Below, in pieces: positions 16,794-24,750 of a DNA stretch of 64,000 bases (the stretch's first letter is position 1; each line of letters begins with the position of its first letter). Source of the DNA: Arthrobacter_M sp030063245 (lineage in GTDB: Bacteria; Actinomycetota; Actinomycetes; Actinomycetales; Micrococcaceae). The notes beneath the pieces were generated by a model, which did not search any database, was not told the DNA's origin, and saw only the letters and a list, made by a program, of their open reading frames with translations. The stretch covers positions 3,844,001 to 3,908,000 of the forward strand of contig NZ_CP180316.1 in the NCBI RefSeq assembly GCF_051131705.1. The letters run 5' to 3'. The translations under genes were made by a program, and so were the position numbers.

Positions 16794-17527
16794 ACGTGAA
16801 GTCCGCATTCTGTCTTGGAGGTTCCGGCCCAACGGCCGGCACGGGGGTCTTCGCCGGGGGCGACTTTCCGGGTGCAGGGCAAGCAACCGATCGAGGGATA
16901 GCCCTGGCTCAGCAACGGGTTGACGGGGAGCAGATTGTCCTCGGAATACTGCACCACCGCGTCGAAGGTCCAGGACGCGATCGGGTTGACCTTGAGGAGT
17001 CCGTTGGCTTCGTCCCAGCTGACCAGTGGTGTGTTGATCCGCGTCGGAGCCTCTTCGCGGCGCACGCCGGTGAACCAGAGTTCGTATCCGGACAGCGATT
17101 TCCGCAGCGGCGCCACCTTGCGCAGGGCACAGCACCGGCCGGGATCGCTGGCGAAAAGGTCCTTGCCCAGCAGCGAGTCCTGCTCGGCCACGGTCTGTTC
17201 CGGCAGCACATCCACCACATTGACCCGCAGCCCGGCCGCCACCTCGTTGCGGGTGGCATGGGTCTCGGGGAAGTGATAACCGGTTTCCAGGAAAAGCACG
17301 TCTACGTCCGGCAACTGGTCCGCGACCAGAGCCGGCAGCACCGCATCGGCCATGGAGCAGGCGACGGCGACGGCGCCGACGGCGAAGTTCCGCGCGACCC
17401 AAGCGATGACGTCCTCGGCGGCGGCATCCCAGCCGAGCTCGGCAGCACCCGATACGGCCAAAGCCTTCAGCTCGGCGTGACCGCGACGGGCCAGACCAGG
17501 GGCCGTTTGACGACCCGGCCCGCTCAT
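16790..17527 (-). CDS. cysH: Phosphoadenylyl/adenylyl-sulfate reductase
   Basis: A 245-residue thioredoxin-dependent reductase producing sulfite. The PP-loop-like CSMADAVLPALV and LFLETGYHFPETHATRNEVA are present. Four cysteines, a CC pair (GRCCALRK) and CxxC (GCLPCTRKV), fit a [4Fe-4S] cluster of the APS-using (assimilatory, plant/Bacillus-like) type. The catalytic Cys is in KTECGLH at the C-terminus. This type uses APS directly, matching the absence of APS kinase. The ATG at 17527 overlaps the cysI stop (ATGA); an upstream start at 17560 would add 11 residues inside cysI. Confidence 0.95.
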   Translation of the reverse strand: MSGPGRQTAPGLARRGHAELKALAVSGAAELGWDAAAEDVIAWVARNFAVGAVAVACSMADAVLPALVADQLPDVDVLFLETGYHFPETHATRNEVAAGLRVNVVDVLPEQTVAEQDSLLGKDLFASDPGRCCALRKVAPLRKSLSGYELWFTGVRREEAPTRINTPLVSWDEANGLLKVNPIASWTFDAVVQYSEDNLLPVNPLLSQGYPSIGCLPCTRKVAPGEDPRAGRWAGTSKTECGLHV

Positions 17528-19290
17528 TGCAGCACTCCCTCGTCGGCCTGCAGCGCCCACTGCGCGAATGACTCTTCCCCGGAACGGCCGGCAACGTACG
17601 CCCGCACCACGCGTTCCACGTAGTCCGGCAGCTGAGCCACAGTGACCTTGAGTCCACGGATGGTACGGCCCAGCCCGGCCTCGGCCCGGCCCACGTCAGC
17701 CAGCCCGCCGCCCAAGTGGACCTGGAAACCTGGCGTGGGATCGCCGTCGGGCGTTGGCAGCATCATGCCTTTCAAACCGATGTCCGCGGTCTGGATCCGC
17801 GCGCAGGAGTTGGGGCAACCATTGATGTGCAGCGCGATGGGCTGCGTCAGCTCGCCGCTGTCGGTCAGATCCGCCAGCCGCTTCTCCAGCTCTTCGATCG
17901 CCGTCGCCGCCGTGTCCTTCGTGTTGACGATGGCGAGCTTGCAGAACTCGATGCCCGTGCACGCGATGGTGGAACGGCGGAACAGCGACGGCCGCGCGCT
18001 CAGGCCCAGCGAGTCGAGCGCCGTGACCAGGGATTCCACCCGCTCCCCGGGAACGTCGAGGATCACCAGTTTCTGGTGCGGAGTGGTGCGCAGCCGGAAG
18101 GAACCGTGTGCCTCCAGAACATCCGCGAGCGCAGTCATGGTTTCCCCGGACAGCCGCCCGACGGTAGGCGCGGCGCCGACGAAGAAATTGCCGTCCTTCT
18201 GCTCATGGATGCCGATGTGATCCCCGGGGGAAGTCGGCTTCGGCGCCGCCGGACCATCGGGAAGCTTGTACCCAAGGTATTCGTCCTCCAGGATCTGCCG
18301 GAATTTTTCCGTTCCCCAGTCCGCCAGCAGGAATTTCAGACGCGCCTTGTTGCGCATCCGCCGGTAACCATAATCACGGAAAATGCTGGTCACGCCCACC
18401 CAGGCATCCACCGCGGTTTCCGGGGAAACAAAGGCACCCAGCCGCTCGGCCAGCCGCGGATTGGTGGAAAGAGCGCCGCCGACCCACAGGTCATAACCGG
18501 GTCCAAGCTCCGGATGCACTACGCCCACCAGGGCAAAGTCGTTGATCTCGTGGACCACGTCCTGCGAGGGATGCCCGGTGATGGCCGTCTTGTATTTGCG
18601 CGGCAGATTCGCAAAATCCGGGTCTCCGATGAAGCGTGCGCTGAGCTCACGGATCAGCCCGGACGGGTCTATAATCTCGTCCTTGGCGATCCCCGCGACC
18701 GGACTGCCGAGAATGACGCGGGGAACGTCACCGCAGGCCTCGGTGGTGGAAAGTCCCACGGATTCCAGCCGGCGCCAGATTTCCGGCATGTTCTCTATCT
18801 CGATCCAGTGCAGCTGGATGTTCTGCCGGTCCGTCAAATCGGCCGAGCCCCGGGCAAAATCGGTGGAGATGCCGCCGATCACGCGCAGCTGTTCGGTGCT
18901 CAGCGCCCCGCCGTCGATCCGTACCCGCAGCATGAAGTACCGGTCCTCGAGCTCGTGCGGCTCCAGCGCGGCGGTCTTGCCGCCGTCGATCCCCTGCCGG
19001 CGCTGGGTGTACAGGCCCCACCAGCGGAACCGGCCATGCAGATCATCGGAGCTGATGCTGTCAAAACCCTGCTCAGCATAAACGGTTTCAATCCGCGCCC
19101 GGCAGCTTAAACCGCCGTCCTCCTGCTTCCACACCTCGTTGGCGTTCAGGGGCGCGGTGCCGTCCACCTTCCATTGGCCGTGCGGCTTGGCCGCTGGCCG
19201 GCCCGGACGGACGGGGCGTTCCGAGGGGGCGGACTCTGCGGCCGTTCCGGCTAGAGCTGTCTGTGTCATGTTTCGAGCGTAGGGGCGCAT
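17524..19290 (-). CDS. cysI: Ferredoxin-dependent assimilatory sulfite reductase (NirA/SirA type)
   Basis: A 588-residue siroheme/[4Fe-4S] reductase converting sulfite to sulfide with ferredoxin electrons. Two NiR/SiR ferredoxin-like half-domains flank the catalytic domains. The cluster ligands are C-X5-C (CTGIEFCKL) and C-X3-C (NGCPNSCARIQ) at about residues 446-495. DRQNIQLHWIEIENMPEIW is typical of the actinobacterial SirA/NirA group. By cluster it is sulfite rather than nitrite reductase, since cysHDN follow with ATGA overlaps. A second ATG at 19269 (MTQTALAG) is a possible start. The perfect dyad at 19334-19349 lies 44 bp upstream of the 19290 start. Confidence 0.94.
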   Translation of the reverse strand: MRPYARNMTQTALAGTAAESAPSERPVRPGRPAAKPHGQWKVDGTAPLNANEVWKQEDGGLSCRARIETVYAEQGFDSISSDDLHGRFRWWGLYTQRRQGIDGGKTAALEPHELEDRYFMLRVRIDGGALSTEQLRVIGGISTDFARGSADLTDRQNIQLHWIEIENMPEIWRRLESVGLSTTEACGDVPRVILGSPVAGIAKDEIIDPSGLIRELSARFIGDPDFANLPRKYKTAITGHPSQDVVHEINDFALVGVVHPELGPGYDLWVGGALSTNPRLAERLGAFVSPETAVDAWVGVTSIFRDYGYRRMRNKARLKFLLADWGTEKFRQILEDEYLGYKLPDGPAAPKPTSPGDHIGIHEQKDGNFFVGAAPTVGRLSGETMTALADVLEAHGSFRLRTTPHQKLVILDVPGERVESLVTALDSLGLSARPSLFRRSTIACTGIEFCKLAIVNTKDTAATAIEELEKRLADLTDSGELTQPIALHINGCPNSCARIQTADIGLKGMMLPTPDGDPTPGFQVHLGGGLADVGRAEAGLGRTIRGLKVTVAQLPDYVERVVRAYVAGRSGEESFAQWALQADEGVLQ

Positions 19291-19333
19291 CTGGCGGCCT
19301 CAAAGGAAAACGAAACGCTAGGTCACGCGCGGA

Positions 19334-19349
19334 AACATGGCGTCATGTT
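19334..19349 (-). promoter_or_regulatory. Candidate sulfur-regulon operator upstream of cysI
   Basis: AACATG-GCGT-CATGTT, a perfect inverted repeat around GCGT, overlapping GCGCGGAAAC (19327-19336). Both elements recur before ssuA, and a related form precedes cysG. Probably bound by the regulator of the sulfur operon; that protein is not identifiable in the window. Confidence 0.5.
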
Positions 19350-19418
19350 GGCGCAATGTTGCGGACGACGGCGCGCGGTCAACTTACGACGGCGCCCACG
19401 GGCTGAGGCGCCCGGTCA

Positions 19419-19484
19419 GACGATGCCGGGTAGGACGATGCCGGGTAGGACGATGCCGGGTAGGACGATGCCGGGTTGGACGAT
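19419..19484. repeat. 15-bp tandem repeat, 4.4 copies
   Basis: GACGATGCCGGGTAG at 19419, 19434 and 19449 (identical), then one copy with a single change at 19464 and a partial copy. It lies between the end of the chelatase gene and the cysI control region. Near-perfect identity implies recent expansion. Confidence 0.95.
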
Positions 19485-19506
19485 CAATGCTGCCCCTGCG
19501 CTGCGG

Positions 19507-20307
19507 CTACTGCCGCACCGCGCGGTCGAATCTTTCCAGCGCGATCCGGGCAATCGTGCCGACACCCGCCGGCAGCAGCGGAGCACTCACCAGATCCGCA
19601 CCGGCTTCGGCCAGCTGGTCGTGGAAGAACCCCGGCGCCAGCAGGTAGGAGGCGACGGCCACACGCTCATGGCCCTTGGCCCGTAGCTGCGCAACCGCGT
19701 CCGGCACCGAGGGATGGGCCCCGGCACCGTAACCGGCCAGGATGCGGTTACCCCGCAGGTGCCGCAGCCCGGCGGCAACGACGCCCACGCTAACGGCCGC
19801 AGCCGGTTCCGAGGACCCCGCGGATGCCAGCACGACCCCCCAGTCCTGTGGGACGCCCAAGCCCTGCGCGACTCCCCCGTCCTGCGGGACGCCGTCGGGC
19901 TTCAATTCCTGCAGCCGCTCGTGCAGCAGCAGCGCCAGACGCGGGTCAGGCCCCAATGGCTCCGCCGCCGTCAGGCCCGGATCTCCTGCAACGGCTCGCG
20001 CGATGTCCACCCGCACATGGAATCCCACGGACAGGAGTAACGGCACGACGACGGCGCGCGTCCCCGCGGGCAGCGCGGAGACGACTTCGGGCAACGCCGG
20101 TTCCTGAACGTCAACGTACGCCTCCAGCACCGTCAGCTCCGGACGCAGGGCCCCGATTTCCGCCCGGACCGCGTCAATGCAGGCCTGGCCGGCAGGATCG
20201 CGGGTTCCGTGCGCGCAGGCAATCATAACCGGGCCCGGCGCGGCCTCGTTCGGCTCCGCCCGCCGTGCCACCTGGTCGTCCCCGCATCCCTCCGCCAGCC
20301 CGCTCAC
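19507..20307 (-). CDS. Sirohydrochlorin chelatase (CbiX family)
   Basis: Predicted sirohydrochlorin ferrochelatase, 266 residues as drawn. The N-terminal CbiX half contains MIACAHGTRDPAGQACIDAV, then VVVPLLLSVGFHVRVDIARA. The second half has GAGAHPSVPDAVAQLRAKGH and LLAPGFFHDQLAEAGADLV. His in CAHGT and in GFHVRVD are likely metal ligands. It completes siroheme synthesis with cysG for cysI. Between the halves is a repetitive insert (GVPQDGGVAQGLGVPQDWGV) made of five-residue units. The start is uncertain: ATG 20307 overlaps the upstream ABC scrap by 4 bp, but ATG 20226 (MIACAHG) is where most homologues begin. Confidence 0.88.
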   Translation of the reverse strand: MSGLAEGCGDDQVARRAEPNEAAPGPVMIACAHGTRDPAGQACIDAVRAEIGALRPELTVLEAYVDVQEPALPEVVSALPAGTRAVVVPLLLSVGFHVRVDIARAVAGDPGLTAAEPLGPDPRLALLLHERLQELKPDGVPQDGGVAQGLGVPQDWGVVLASAGSSEPAAAVSVGVVAAGLRHLRGNRILAGYGAGAHPSVPDAVAQLRAKGHERVAVASYLLAPGFFHDQLAEAGADLVSAPLLPAGVGTIARIALERFDRAVRQ

Positions 20308-20543
20308 CGGCGCGGCCGCCGTCGTGCTTCACCGGCGCCAATGTGCAGCGTCCCCGCGGTGGGCCGGTAGATGCCCAGCAGCGCCCGGATCGCCGTCCTT
20401 TTGCCCGAGCCGTTGCTGCCCAGAAAGCCAAAGGTTTCGCCCTCCCTCACGTCGAAGGACAGGTCCTGAATCACCGTCTGCTCGCCGAAGCCCATCCGGA
20501 AGTGTGTGCTGTGGACCAGCGGAGCGGCTGTCGCAGAAGTCAT
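20304..20543 (-). pseudogene. ABC-2 type transporter ATP-binding protein, 5' fragment
   Basis: A 79-residue frame with only the first part of an ABC ATPase (FGEQTVIQDLSFDVREGETF, GFLGSNGSGKRTAIRALLGI, YRPTAGTLHIG). The Walker A Thr-Thr is changed to Arg-Thr (GSGKRT). The Q-loop, signature and Walker B are missing, and the sequence runs into an unrelated Arg-rich tail. Its stop overlaps the most upstream chelatase ATG. Probably a deletion joined this stump to cbiX; it could still serve as a leader that couples translation. Confidence 0.8.
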
Positions 20544-20688
20544 CTGCCCAGCCTAGCCAGTTTCCGGGCCGGGCGTCCTGATCCCGGCGCACGCCCCGGC
20601 CCGACGTTCCACCGCTCTGAGCGGATCGAGCGAACACCCGCTCACGCCGTAACCTGATAAGCGACCACCCGGACCGGATCGAACCGAG

Positions 20689-21339
20689 ATGCAAGCCATG
20701 AATTTCGACGTCGCATTGACCCTGGACCTGCTGGGGGTATTCTTTTTCGCTGTTTCCGGATGCCTGTTGGCCGCGCGCAGGGGCTTCGACATCGTCGGGT
20801 CGCTGCTGCTCGGGTCTCTCGTGGGGCTCGGCGGCGGCGTGATCCGGGACGTCATCATCAATGCCGGCGTGCCAGCCGCCTTCTCCCAGCCGCTCTATCT
20901 CGTTCCCCCGGTGCTGGCGGCCGTGCTGGTGCATCTGTTGTTCAGCCGTGTGGAGCTCGGCGGCAGGCTGCTGATCATTTTCGACGCCGGCGGCCTGGCC
21001 CTGTTCTGCGTCACCGGCGCGCTCAAGGCCCTCGACGCCGGGCTCAATCCGGTGGCCGCGATCCTGCTCGGCGTGACAACAGCCGTGGGCGGTGGCCTGC
21101 TCCGCGACATCACTGCCAACGAGGTTCCGCAGCTATTCGACTCGAAGGACCTGTACGGGATTCCGGCCTTCGTCGGCGCAGGGCTGACCACCGTGCTCTT
21201 CAGCACGGGAATGCTCAACCTGGTCACCGGAACTGCTGCCGCCGTCGCCGTTTTTGCCCTGCGCATTCTGGCCTGGCACTTTGGCTGGCGCGCTCCGATG
21301 GCGGCACGCTGTCACCGCAGGGACGCCGCCCGCGGCTAG
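20689..21339 (+). CDS. TRIC-like (trimeric intracellular cation channel, UPF0126/YicG) membrane protein
   Basis: A 216-residue membrane protein with seven predicted helices in two repeats. Each repeat carries the glycine-rich signature: GSLVGLGGGVIRDVI in the first and GVTTAVGGGLLRDITANEVP in the second. Bacterial members form trimeric K+/Na+-permeable channels. Length is usual for the family. ATGs at 20689 and 20698 are both possible. It is divergent from the ABC stump and followed 38 bp later by the SUKH-like gene on the same strand. Confidence 0.9.
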   Translation: MQAMNFDVALTLDLLGVFFFAVSGCLLAARRGFDIVGSLLLGSLVGLGGGVIRDVIINAGVPAAFSQPLYLVPPVLAAVLVHLLFSRVELGGRLLIIFDAGGLALFCVTGALKALDAGLNPVAAILLGVTTAVGGGLLRDITANEVPQLFDSKDLYGIPAFVGAGLTTVLFSTGMLNLVTGTAAAVAVFALRILAWHFGWRAPMAARCHRRDAARG

Positions 21340-21377
21340 GATTGACAGGAGATCCCCCACCGACTCGGAGCCTAAGT

Positions 21378-21833
21378 ATGAGCGACATGTTCCTGAACAA
21401 TTTCCGCGCCCTGGTCCCCAAATATCTGGAGGAGCCCTGGCAGGAAGCGGACGGCATCCCGCTGGCCGAACTCGACCAGCTGCTGGCCGGGCACAACGTC
21501 ACCGTCCCACAGGTGCTGCGCGAGTTCCTGCATGCGCTGGGCGGCTGCGAGGACCTGATGGAGGCCTATTACTATTTCTGGGATCCGGAGGAACTCGAGG
21601 TGGAAGACGGCTACCTGCTGTTTCTCGAGGATGAGGACGAGGAGTTCACCTGGGGCTTCCGCGCCGAGCAGTTGACCGTCCCCGATCCGATTGTCTGGCG
21701 GCGCAATAACGCCAACGGGACCTGGACCAGCGAGGACGGCACCTTCAGCGAGTTCGTCTTCGACATGTTCGAGTGGGTCTTCTCTGATGAGGACGACCTT
21801 GACGGCGACGAGGCTGACGGGGGTGAGGACTAA
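21378..21833 (+). CDS. Acidic SMI1/KNR4 (SUKH)-like protein
   Basis: A 151-residue, very acidic cytosolic protein (C-terminus SDEDDLDGDEADGGED). The order VPQVLREFLHALGG, DLMEAYYYFWDPEELEVEDG and YLLFLEDEDEEFTWGFRAEQ matches SUKH-fold proteins, which often act as immunity proteins to nuclease toxins but also occur as free housekeeping genes. No polymorphic toxin gene is nearby. GGAG sits eight bases before the ATG at 21378. It may share a transcript with the TRIC-like gene. SUKH membership is probable rather than certain. Confidence 0.65.
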   Translation: MSDMFLNNFRALVPKYLEEPWQEADGIPLAELDQLLAGHNVTVPQVLREFLHALGGCEDLMEAYYYFWDPEELEVEDGYLLFLEDEDEEFTWGFRAEQLTVPDPIVWRRNNANGTWTSEDGTFSEFVFDMFEWVFSDEDDLDGDEADGGED

Positions 21834-21932
21834 CGAAGGTTCAGGCCGCCGTGGCGTCAAAGTTTGCCCGCATTGGACAGCCCACAGTCCATGTCCTTCC
21901 ACGACACGCCGTCTCATGGCGGTCGCCGAGGC

Positions 21933-22290
21933 TCAACATGGGCACGCGCCGGTCAGACGCTGTTTCAGGAAGTCCAGATCAATGTCGCCTCGGCCAACGG
22001 CACATTGCGCCATGGACAGAGCTTCAAATTTGGGGAGACGGGTGGCCGCGTGCAGCAGGACGTCGGCCAGGGGCGCCAATGGAAGCTTCTCGTTGCGCGG
22101 CAACCCGACGGCCCGATGCACAACAGTACCCTCCCCTGAGGCGCCATTCGAGCATGCGAGGTGCAGTTCGGGATGCTCGTGAAGACGCCACAAGTGATAG
22201 TTCGGAGCAGCCGAAACACAGGTGATGTAGCCGTTGGACCGCAGTGCCCGTACCATCAGTGGGTCCGCGCTGGGGCAGGCCTTGGCCCAG
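21933..22290 (-). pseudogene. DUF559/AbiEi-type (very short patch repair-like endonuclease domain) protein, internal fragment
   Basis: The frame reads ..DPLMVRALRSNGYITCVSAA, PNYHLWRLHEHPELHLACSN, EGTVVHRAVGLPRN and PLAPLADVLLHAATRLPKFE, ending LDFLKQRLTG. This is the middle of the AbiEi/DUF559 proteins common in Arthrobacter. The N-terminal wing is missing (the frame begins two bases past the polyprenyl synthase stop with no start codon) and so is the C-terminal endonuclease-like domain. Remnant, probably untranslated. Confidence 0.7.
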
Positions 22291-22292
22291 GC

Positions 22293-23396
22293 TTAGACCG
22301 CCCGGTCGACGACGGCCCGGGCGAACCCGCTCAGCGCGGATTTCACCACACCCTCGGGAACCGGAGCCAGCGACGCCACTGCCTCCTCCGCCCATTGCCG
22401 GGCAATCGCCCAGGACTCCGCCGTGACGGCGTGCTCCCGCAGCGCTGCCACCGCCTCGGCCAGAGCATCGTCGCCGCTCAGATCTCCCTCGACCAGTGCG
22501 AGCACGCCGGCGGCGGACTCATCGCCGGCAGCAGCGGCCTTGCGCAGCAGCAGGACCGGCAGCGTGGCCACGCCCTCACGCAGATCGGTCCCGGGTGACT
22601 TTCCGGAAACCTGCTTCAACCCCGTGACGTCTATGACGTCGTCGGCCAGCTGGAAGGCAACGCCCACCTTCTCGCCGTACTCGACCAGCACCCGCTGGAT
22701 CGGTTCCTCGACGCCGGCAAAGATCGCCCCCAGCTGCCCGGACGCGGCGACCAGGGAACCGGTTTTGTCCGCAATAACCGACAGATAATGATCCACCGGG
22801 TCCTGATCCGGACGCGGGCCGACGGTCTCATGGAGCTGGCCCAGACAGAGCCGCTCGAAGGTCCGGGCTTGGATCCCCAGCGCCTTCGCGCCCAGCTCGG
22901 AGACCAGGATGGAGGCCCGCGCAAAGATCAGGTCACCGGTCAGAATGGCAACGGTGTTTCCCCACACTTCATGGGCGGTCGGCGCGCCGCGGCGAAACGG
23001 CGCCGAATCCATGACGTCGTCGTGATAGAGCGTGGCCAAGTGCGTGAGCTCCACGACGACGGCGGCCTGGATCACCTCGGGGCGGCTGGGGTCCCCGAGC
23101 TGGGACGCCAGCAACGTCAGCAGCGGGCGGATGCGTTTCCCGCCGGCTTCCACCAGGTGCCTGCTCGTGGCATCCGCCAGCGGATCCGAGTTGGCGATGG
23201 CTTCGCGAAGCTGCTTCTCCACCTTGGCCAGCGACAGTGAAATCGCCGGGCCAAGGTCCGGATCCGCTGCAATCTCGGCGAACCCCTTGGGCAATTGAAG
23301 GCCAGTGGCAATGGCCATGGTCGTTGGAGCCGGCTCTGCGGATTCGGGACGGCCATGTCCGGCGTGGGTCCAGCCGGAGTCTGCGGAAGTAGTCAC
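22293..23396 (-). CDS. Long-chain polyprenyl diphosphate synthase (menaquinone side chain)
   Basis: A 367-residue trans-prenyltransferase. The first Asp-rich motif is LATLYHDDVMDSAPFRRGAP, the second is FQLADDVIDVTGLKQVSGKS; both bind Mg2+-diphosphate. GGKRIRPLLTLLASQLG is the family's N-terminal signature. It is the likely maker of the C40-C45 tail of menaquinone, because menG and menJ lie directly upstream on the same strand (gap to menJ 79 bp). An N-terminal extension of ~30 residues (SADSGWTHAGHGRPESAEPA) is not conserved and MAIATGLQLPKGF could be the real start. Confidence 0.92.
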   Translation of the reverse strand: MTTSADSGWTHAGHGRPESAEPAPTTMAIATGLQLPKGFAEIAADPDLGPAISLSLAKVEKQLREAIANSDPLADATSRHLVEAGGKRIRPLLTLLASQLGDPSRPEVIQAAVVVELTHLATLYHDDVMDSAPFRRGAPTAHEVWGNTVAILTGDLIFARASILVSELGAKALGIQARTFERLCLGQLHETVGPRPDQDPVDHYLSVIADKTGSLVAASGQLGAIFAGVEEPIQRVLVEYGEKVGVAFQLADDVIDVTGLKQVSGKSPGTDLREGVATLPVLLLRKAAAAGDESAAGVLALVEGDLSGDDALAEAVAALREHAVTAESWAIARQWAEEAVASLAPVPEGVVKSALSGFARAVVDRAV

Positions 23397-23475
23397 GGCT
23401 TAACACTAACTTTCGTAAAGAGGCGGAGTTGTATTTCCGGGCCAATAAGCCGGCCGCCTGGCTTAATACTGATGG

Positions 23476-24750
23476 TCATGCTGTCTGGTTATTGGTGGCC
23501 GGAACCAGCATTTCCAGCAAATGAATCACTCTATCCTCAAAGCCCTTGCCGCCACTGTCTGTCAGGTTTGCCAGCATCCGCACCACAAAGCGCATCAGCA
23601 CGGGGATGGGCATGCCGCTGAGCAGCGCGAGCTTCATGATCCGGGGTTTGCCGATCAGCTGCGCAAAGGCCCTTCCGAGCGTAAAGTGGCTTCCCCATTG
23701 TCCGCGGATATACCCGCTGTAGCCGGCGAGCGCATGGTCGCGGGCCAGCACGGAATTGGCCCCGGCAGCCCGTTGAATGAATTCGGCCGCATAGCGCGCG
23801 GACTCCATGGCATAGGAAATTCCTTCGCCGTTGAAAGGACTGACCATTCCACCGGCGTCACCAAGCAGCAGCATGCCCGGTGAATAATGCGGAGTCCGGT
23901 TAAAGCCCATCGGGAGCGCCGCTCCGCGGATTTCGCCCACCTGGTTGTCCGGATTAAAGCCCCATTCATCCGGCATGCCGGCGGTCCAGTCGCGCAGCAC
24001 CTGTTTGTAGTCGAGCTTGCCGAATTCACGGGAGGAATTCAGAATGCCCAGGCCCACATTGGATGTGCCGTCGCCGACGCCGAAGACCCAGCCATAGCCG
24101 GGAAGCGGATTCCCCGCCTTGTCCGGCAATTCCAGCCAGCCCTCCATCCAGTCGTCGTTGTGCCGCGGACTGGTGAAATAGGTGCGAACCGCCACCCCGA
24201 GCGGGCGGTCGTCGCGTTTGTGCATCCCCGCCGAGACGGCCGTCCGGGTGGAATTGCCGTCCGCCGCCAGCACCACTTCGGCTTCAAAATCCTTGCTTGC
24301 GCCGGTTTTGCGGCCGGCATCATCGAGCAGCGCAGCGGTGACACCAACCACTCGTCCGCCGGCATCCCTGCGGGCGGCGGTGACGCTGTGGCGTTCAAGG
24401 ACGACGGCGCCCGCAGCCTGAGCGTGCCGGGACAGGGCTTCGTCGAATCCCAACCTGGTGCGGATCAGGCCGTATTGCGGAAAATCGCTCAGTTCCGGCC
24501 ACGGAACCTCCACCGTGCGGCCACCGGCGATCAGCCGCAGGCCCTTGTTCCGGCGCCACCCCTGCGCCTCGTCGTGCGGCAGACCCAGCAGCGCAACCTC
24601 TCGCACGGCCCGCGGCGTCAGACCGTCACCACAAACCTTCTCCCGCGGGAACGCGGTCTTTTCGAGCACGGTGACGTCCAGGCCGGCCCTGGCCAGGTAA
24701 TAAGCAGCGGTGGAACCGGCCGGTCCGGCACCGACAATGAGGATCTTCAT
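23476..24750 (-). CDS. menJ: FAD-dependent geranylgeranyl reductase family protein (menaquinone reductase MenJ-like)
   Basis: A 424-residue flavoprotein of the GG-reductase family. FAD-binding motifs are ILIVGAGPAGSTAAYYLARA at the N-terminus and LLLGDAGGMVSPFNGEGISY near residue 290. The FPREKVCGDGLTPRAV block is characteristic. In mycobacteria MenJ saturates one isoprene unit of menaquinone. The start overlaps menG by 4 bp and the polyprenyl synthase follows, so the same role is likely here. Length is normal. Confidence 0.9.
   Translation of the reverse strand: MKILIVGAGPAGSTAAYYLARAGLDVTVLEKTAFPREKVCGDGLTPRAVREVALLGLPHDEAQGWRRNKGLRLIAGGRTVEVPWPELSDFPQYGLIRTRLGFDEALSRHAQAAGAVVLERHSVTAARRDAGGRVVGVTAALLDDAGRKTGASKDFEAEVVLAADGNSTRTAVSAGMHKRDDRPLGVAVRTYFTSPRHNDDWMEGWLELPDKAGNPLPGYGWVFGVGDGTSNVGLGILNSSREFGKLDYKQVLRDWTAGMPDEWGFNPDNQVGEIRGAALPMGFNRTPHYSPGMLLLGDAGGMVSPFNGEGISYAMESARYAAEFIQRAAGANSVLARDHALAGYSGYIRGQWGSHFTLGRAFAQLIGKPRIMKLALLSGMPIPVLMRFVVRMLANLTDSGGKGFEDRVIHLLEMLVPATNNQTA

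Noticed and set aside
16794..17657. N-terminal extension of the cysD frame
   Set aside because: This part lies wholly over cysH and early cysI in another frame; the conserved CysD start with ATGA coupling is at 16793.
17524..19290. Assimilatory nitrite reductase
   Set aside because: Sequence family covers both; ATGA coupling to cysH and cysD makes sulfite reductase much more likely.
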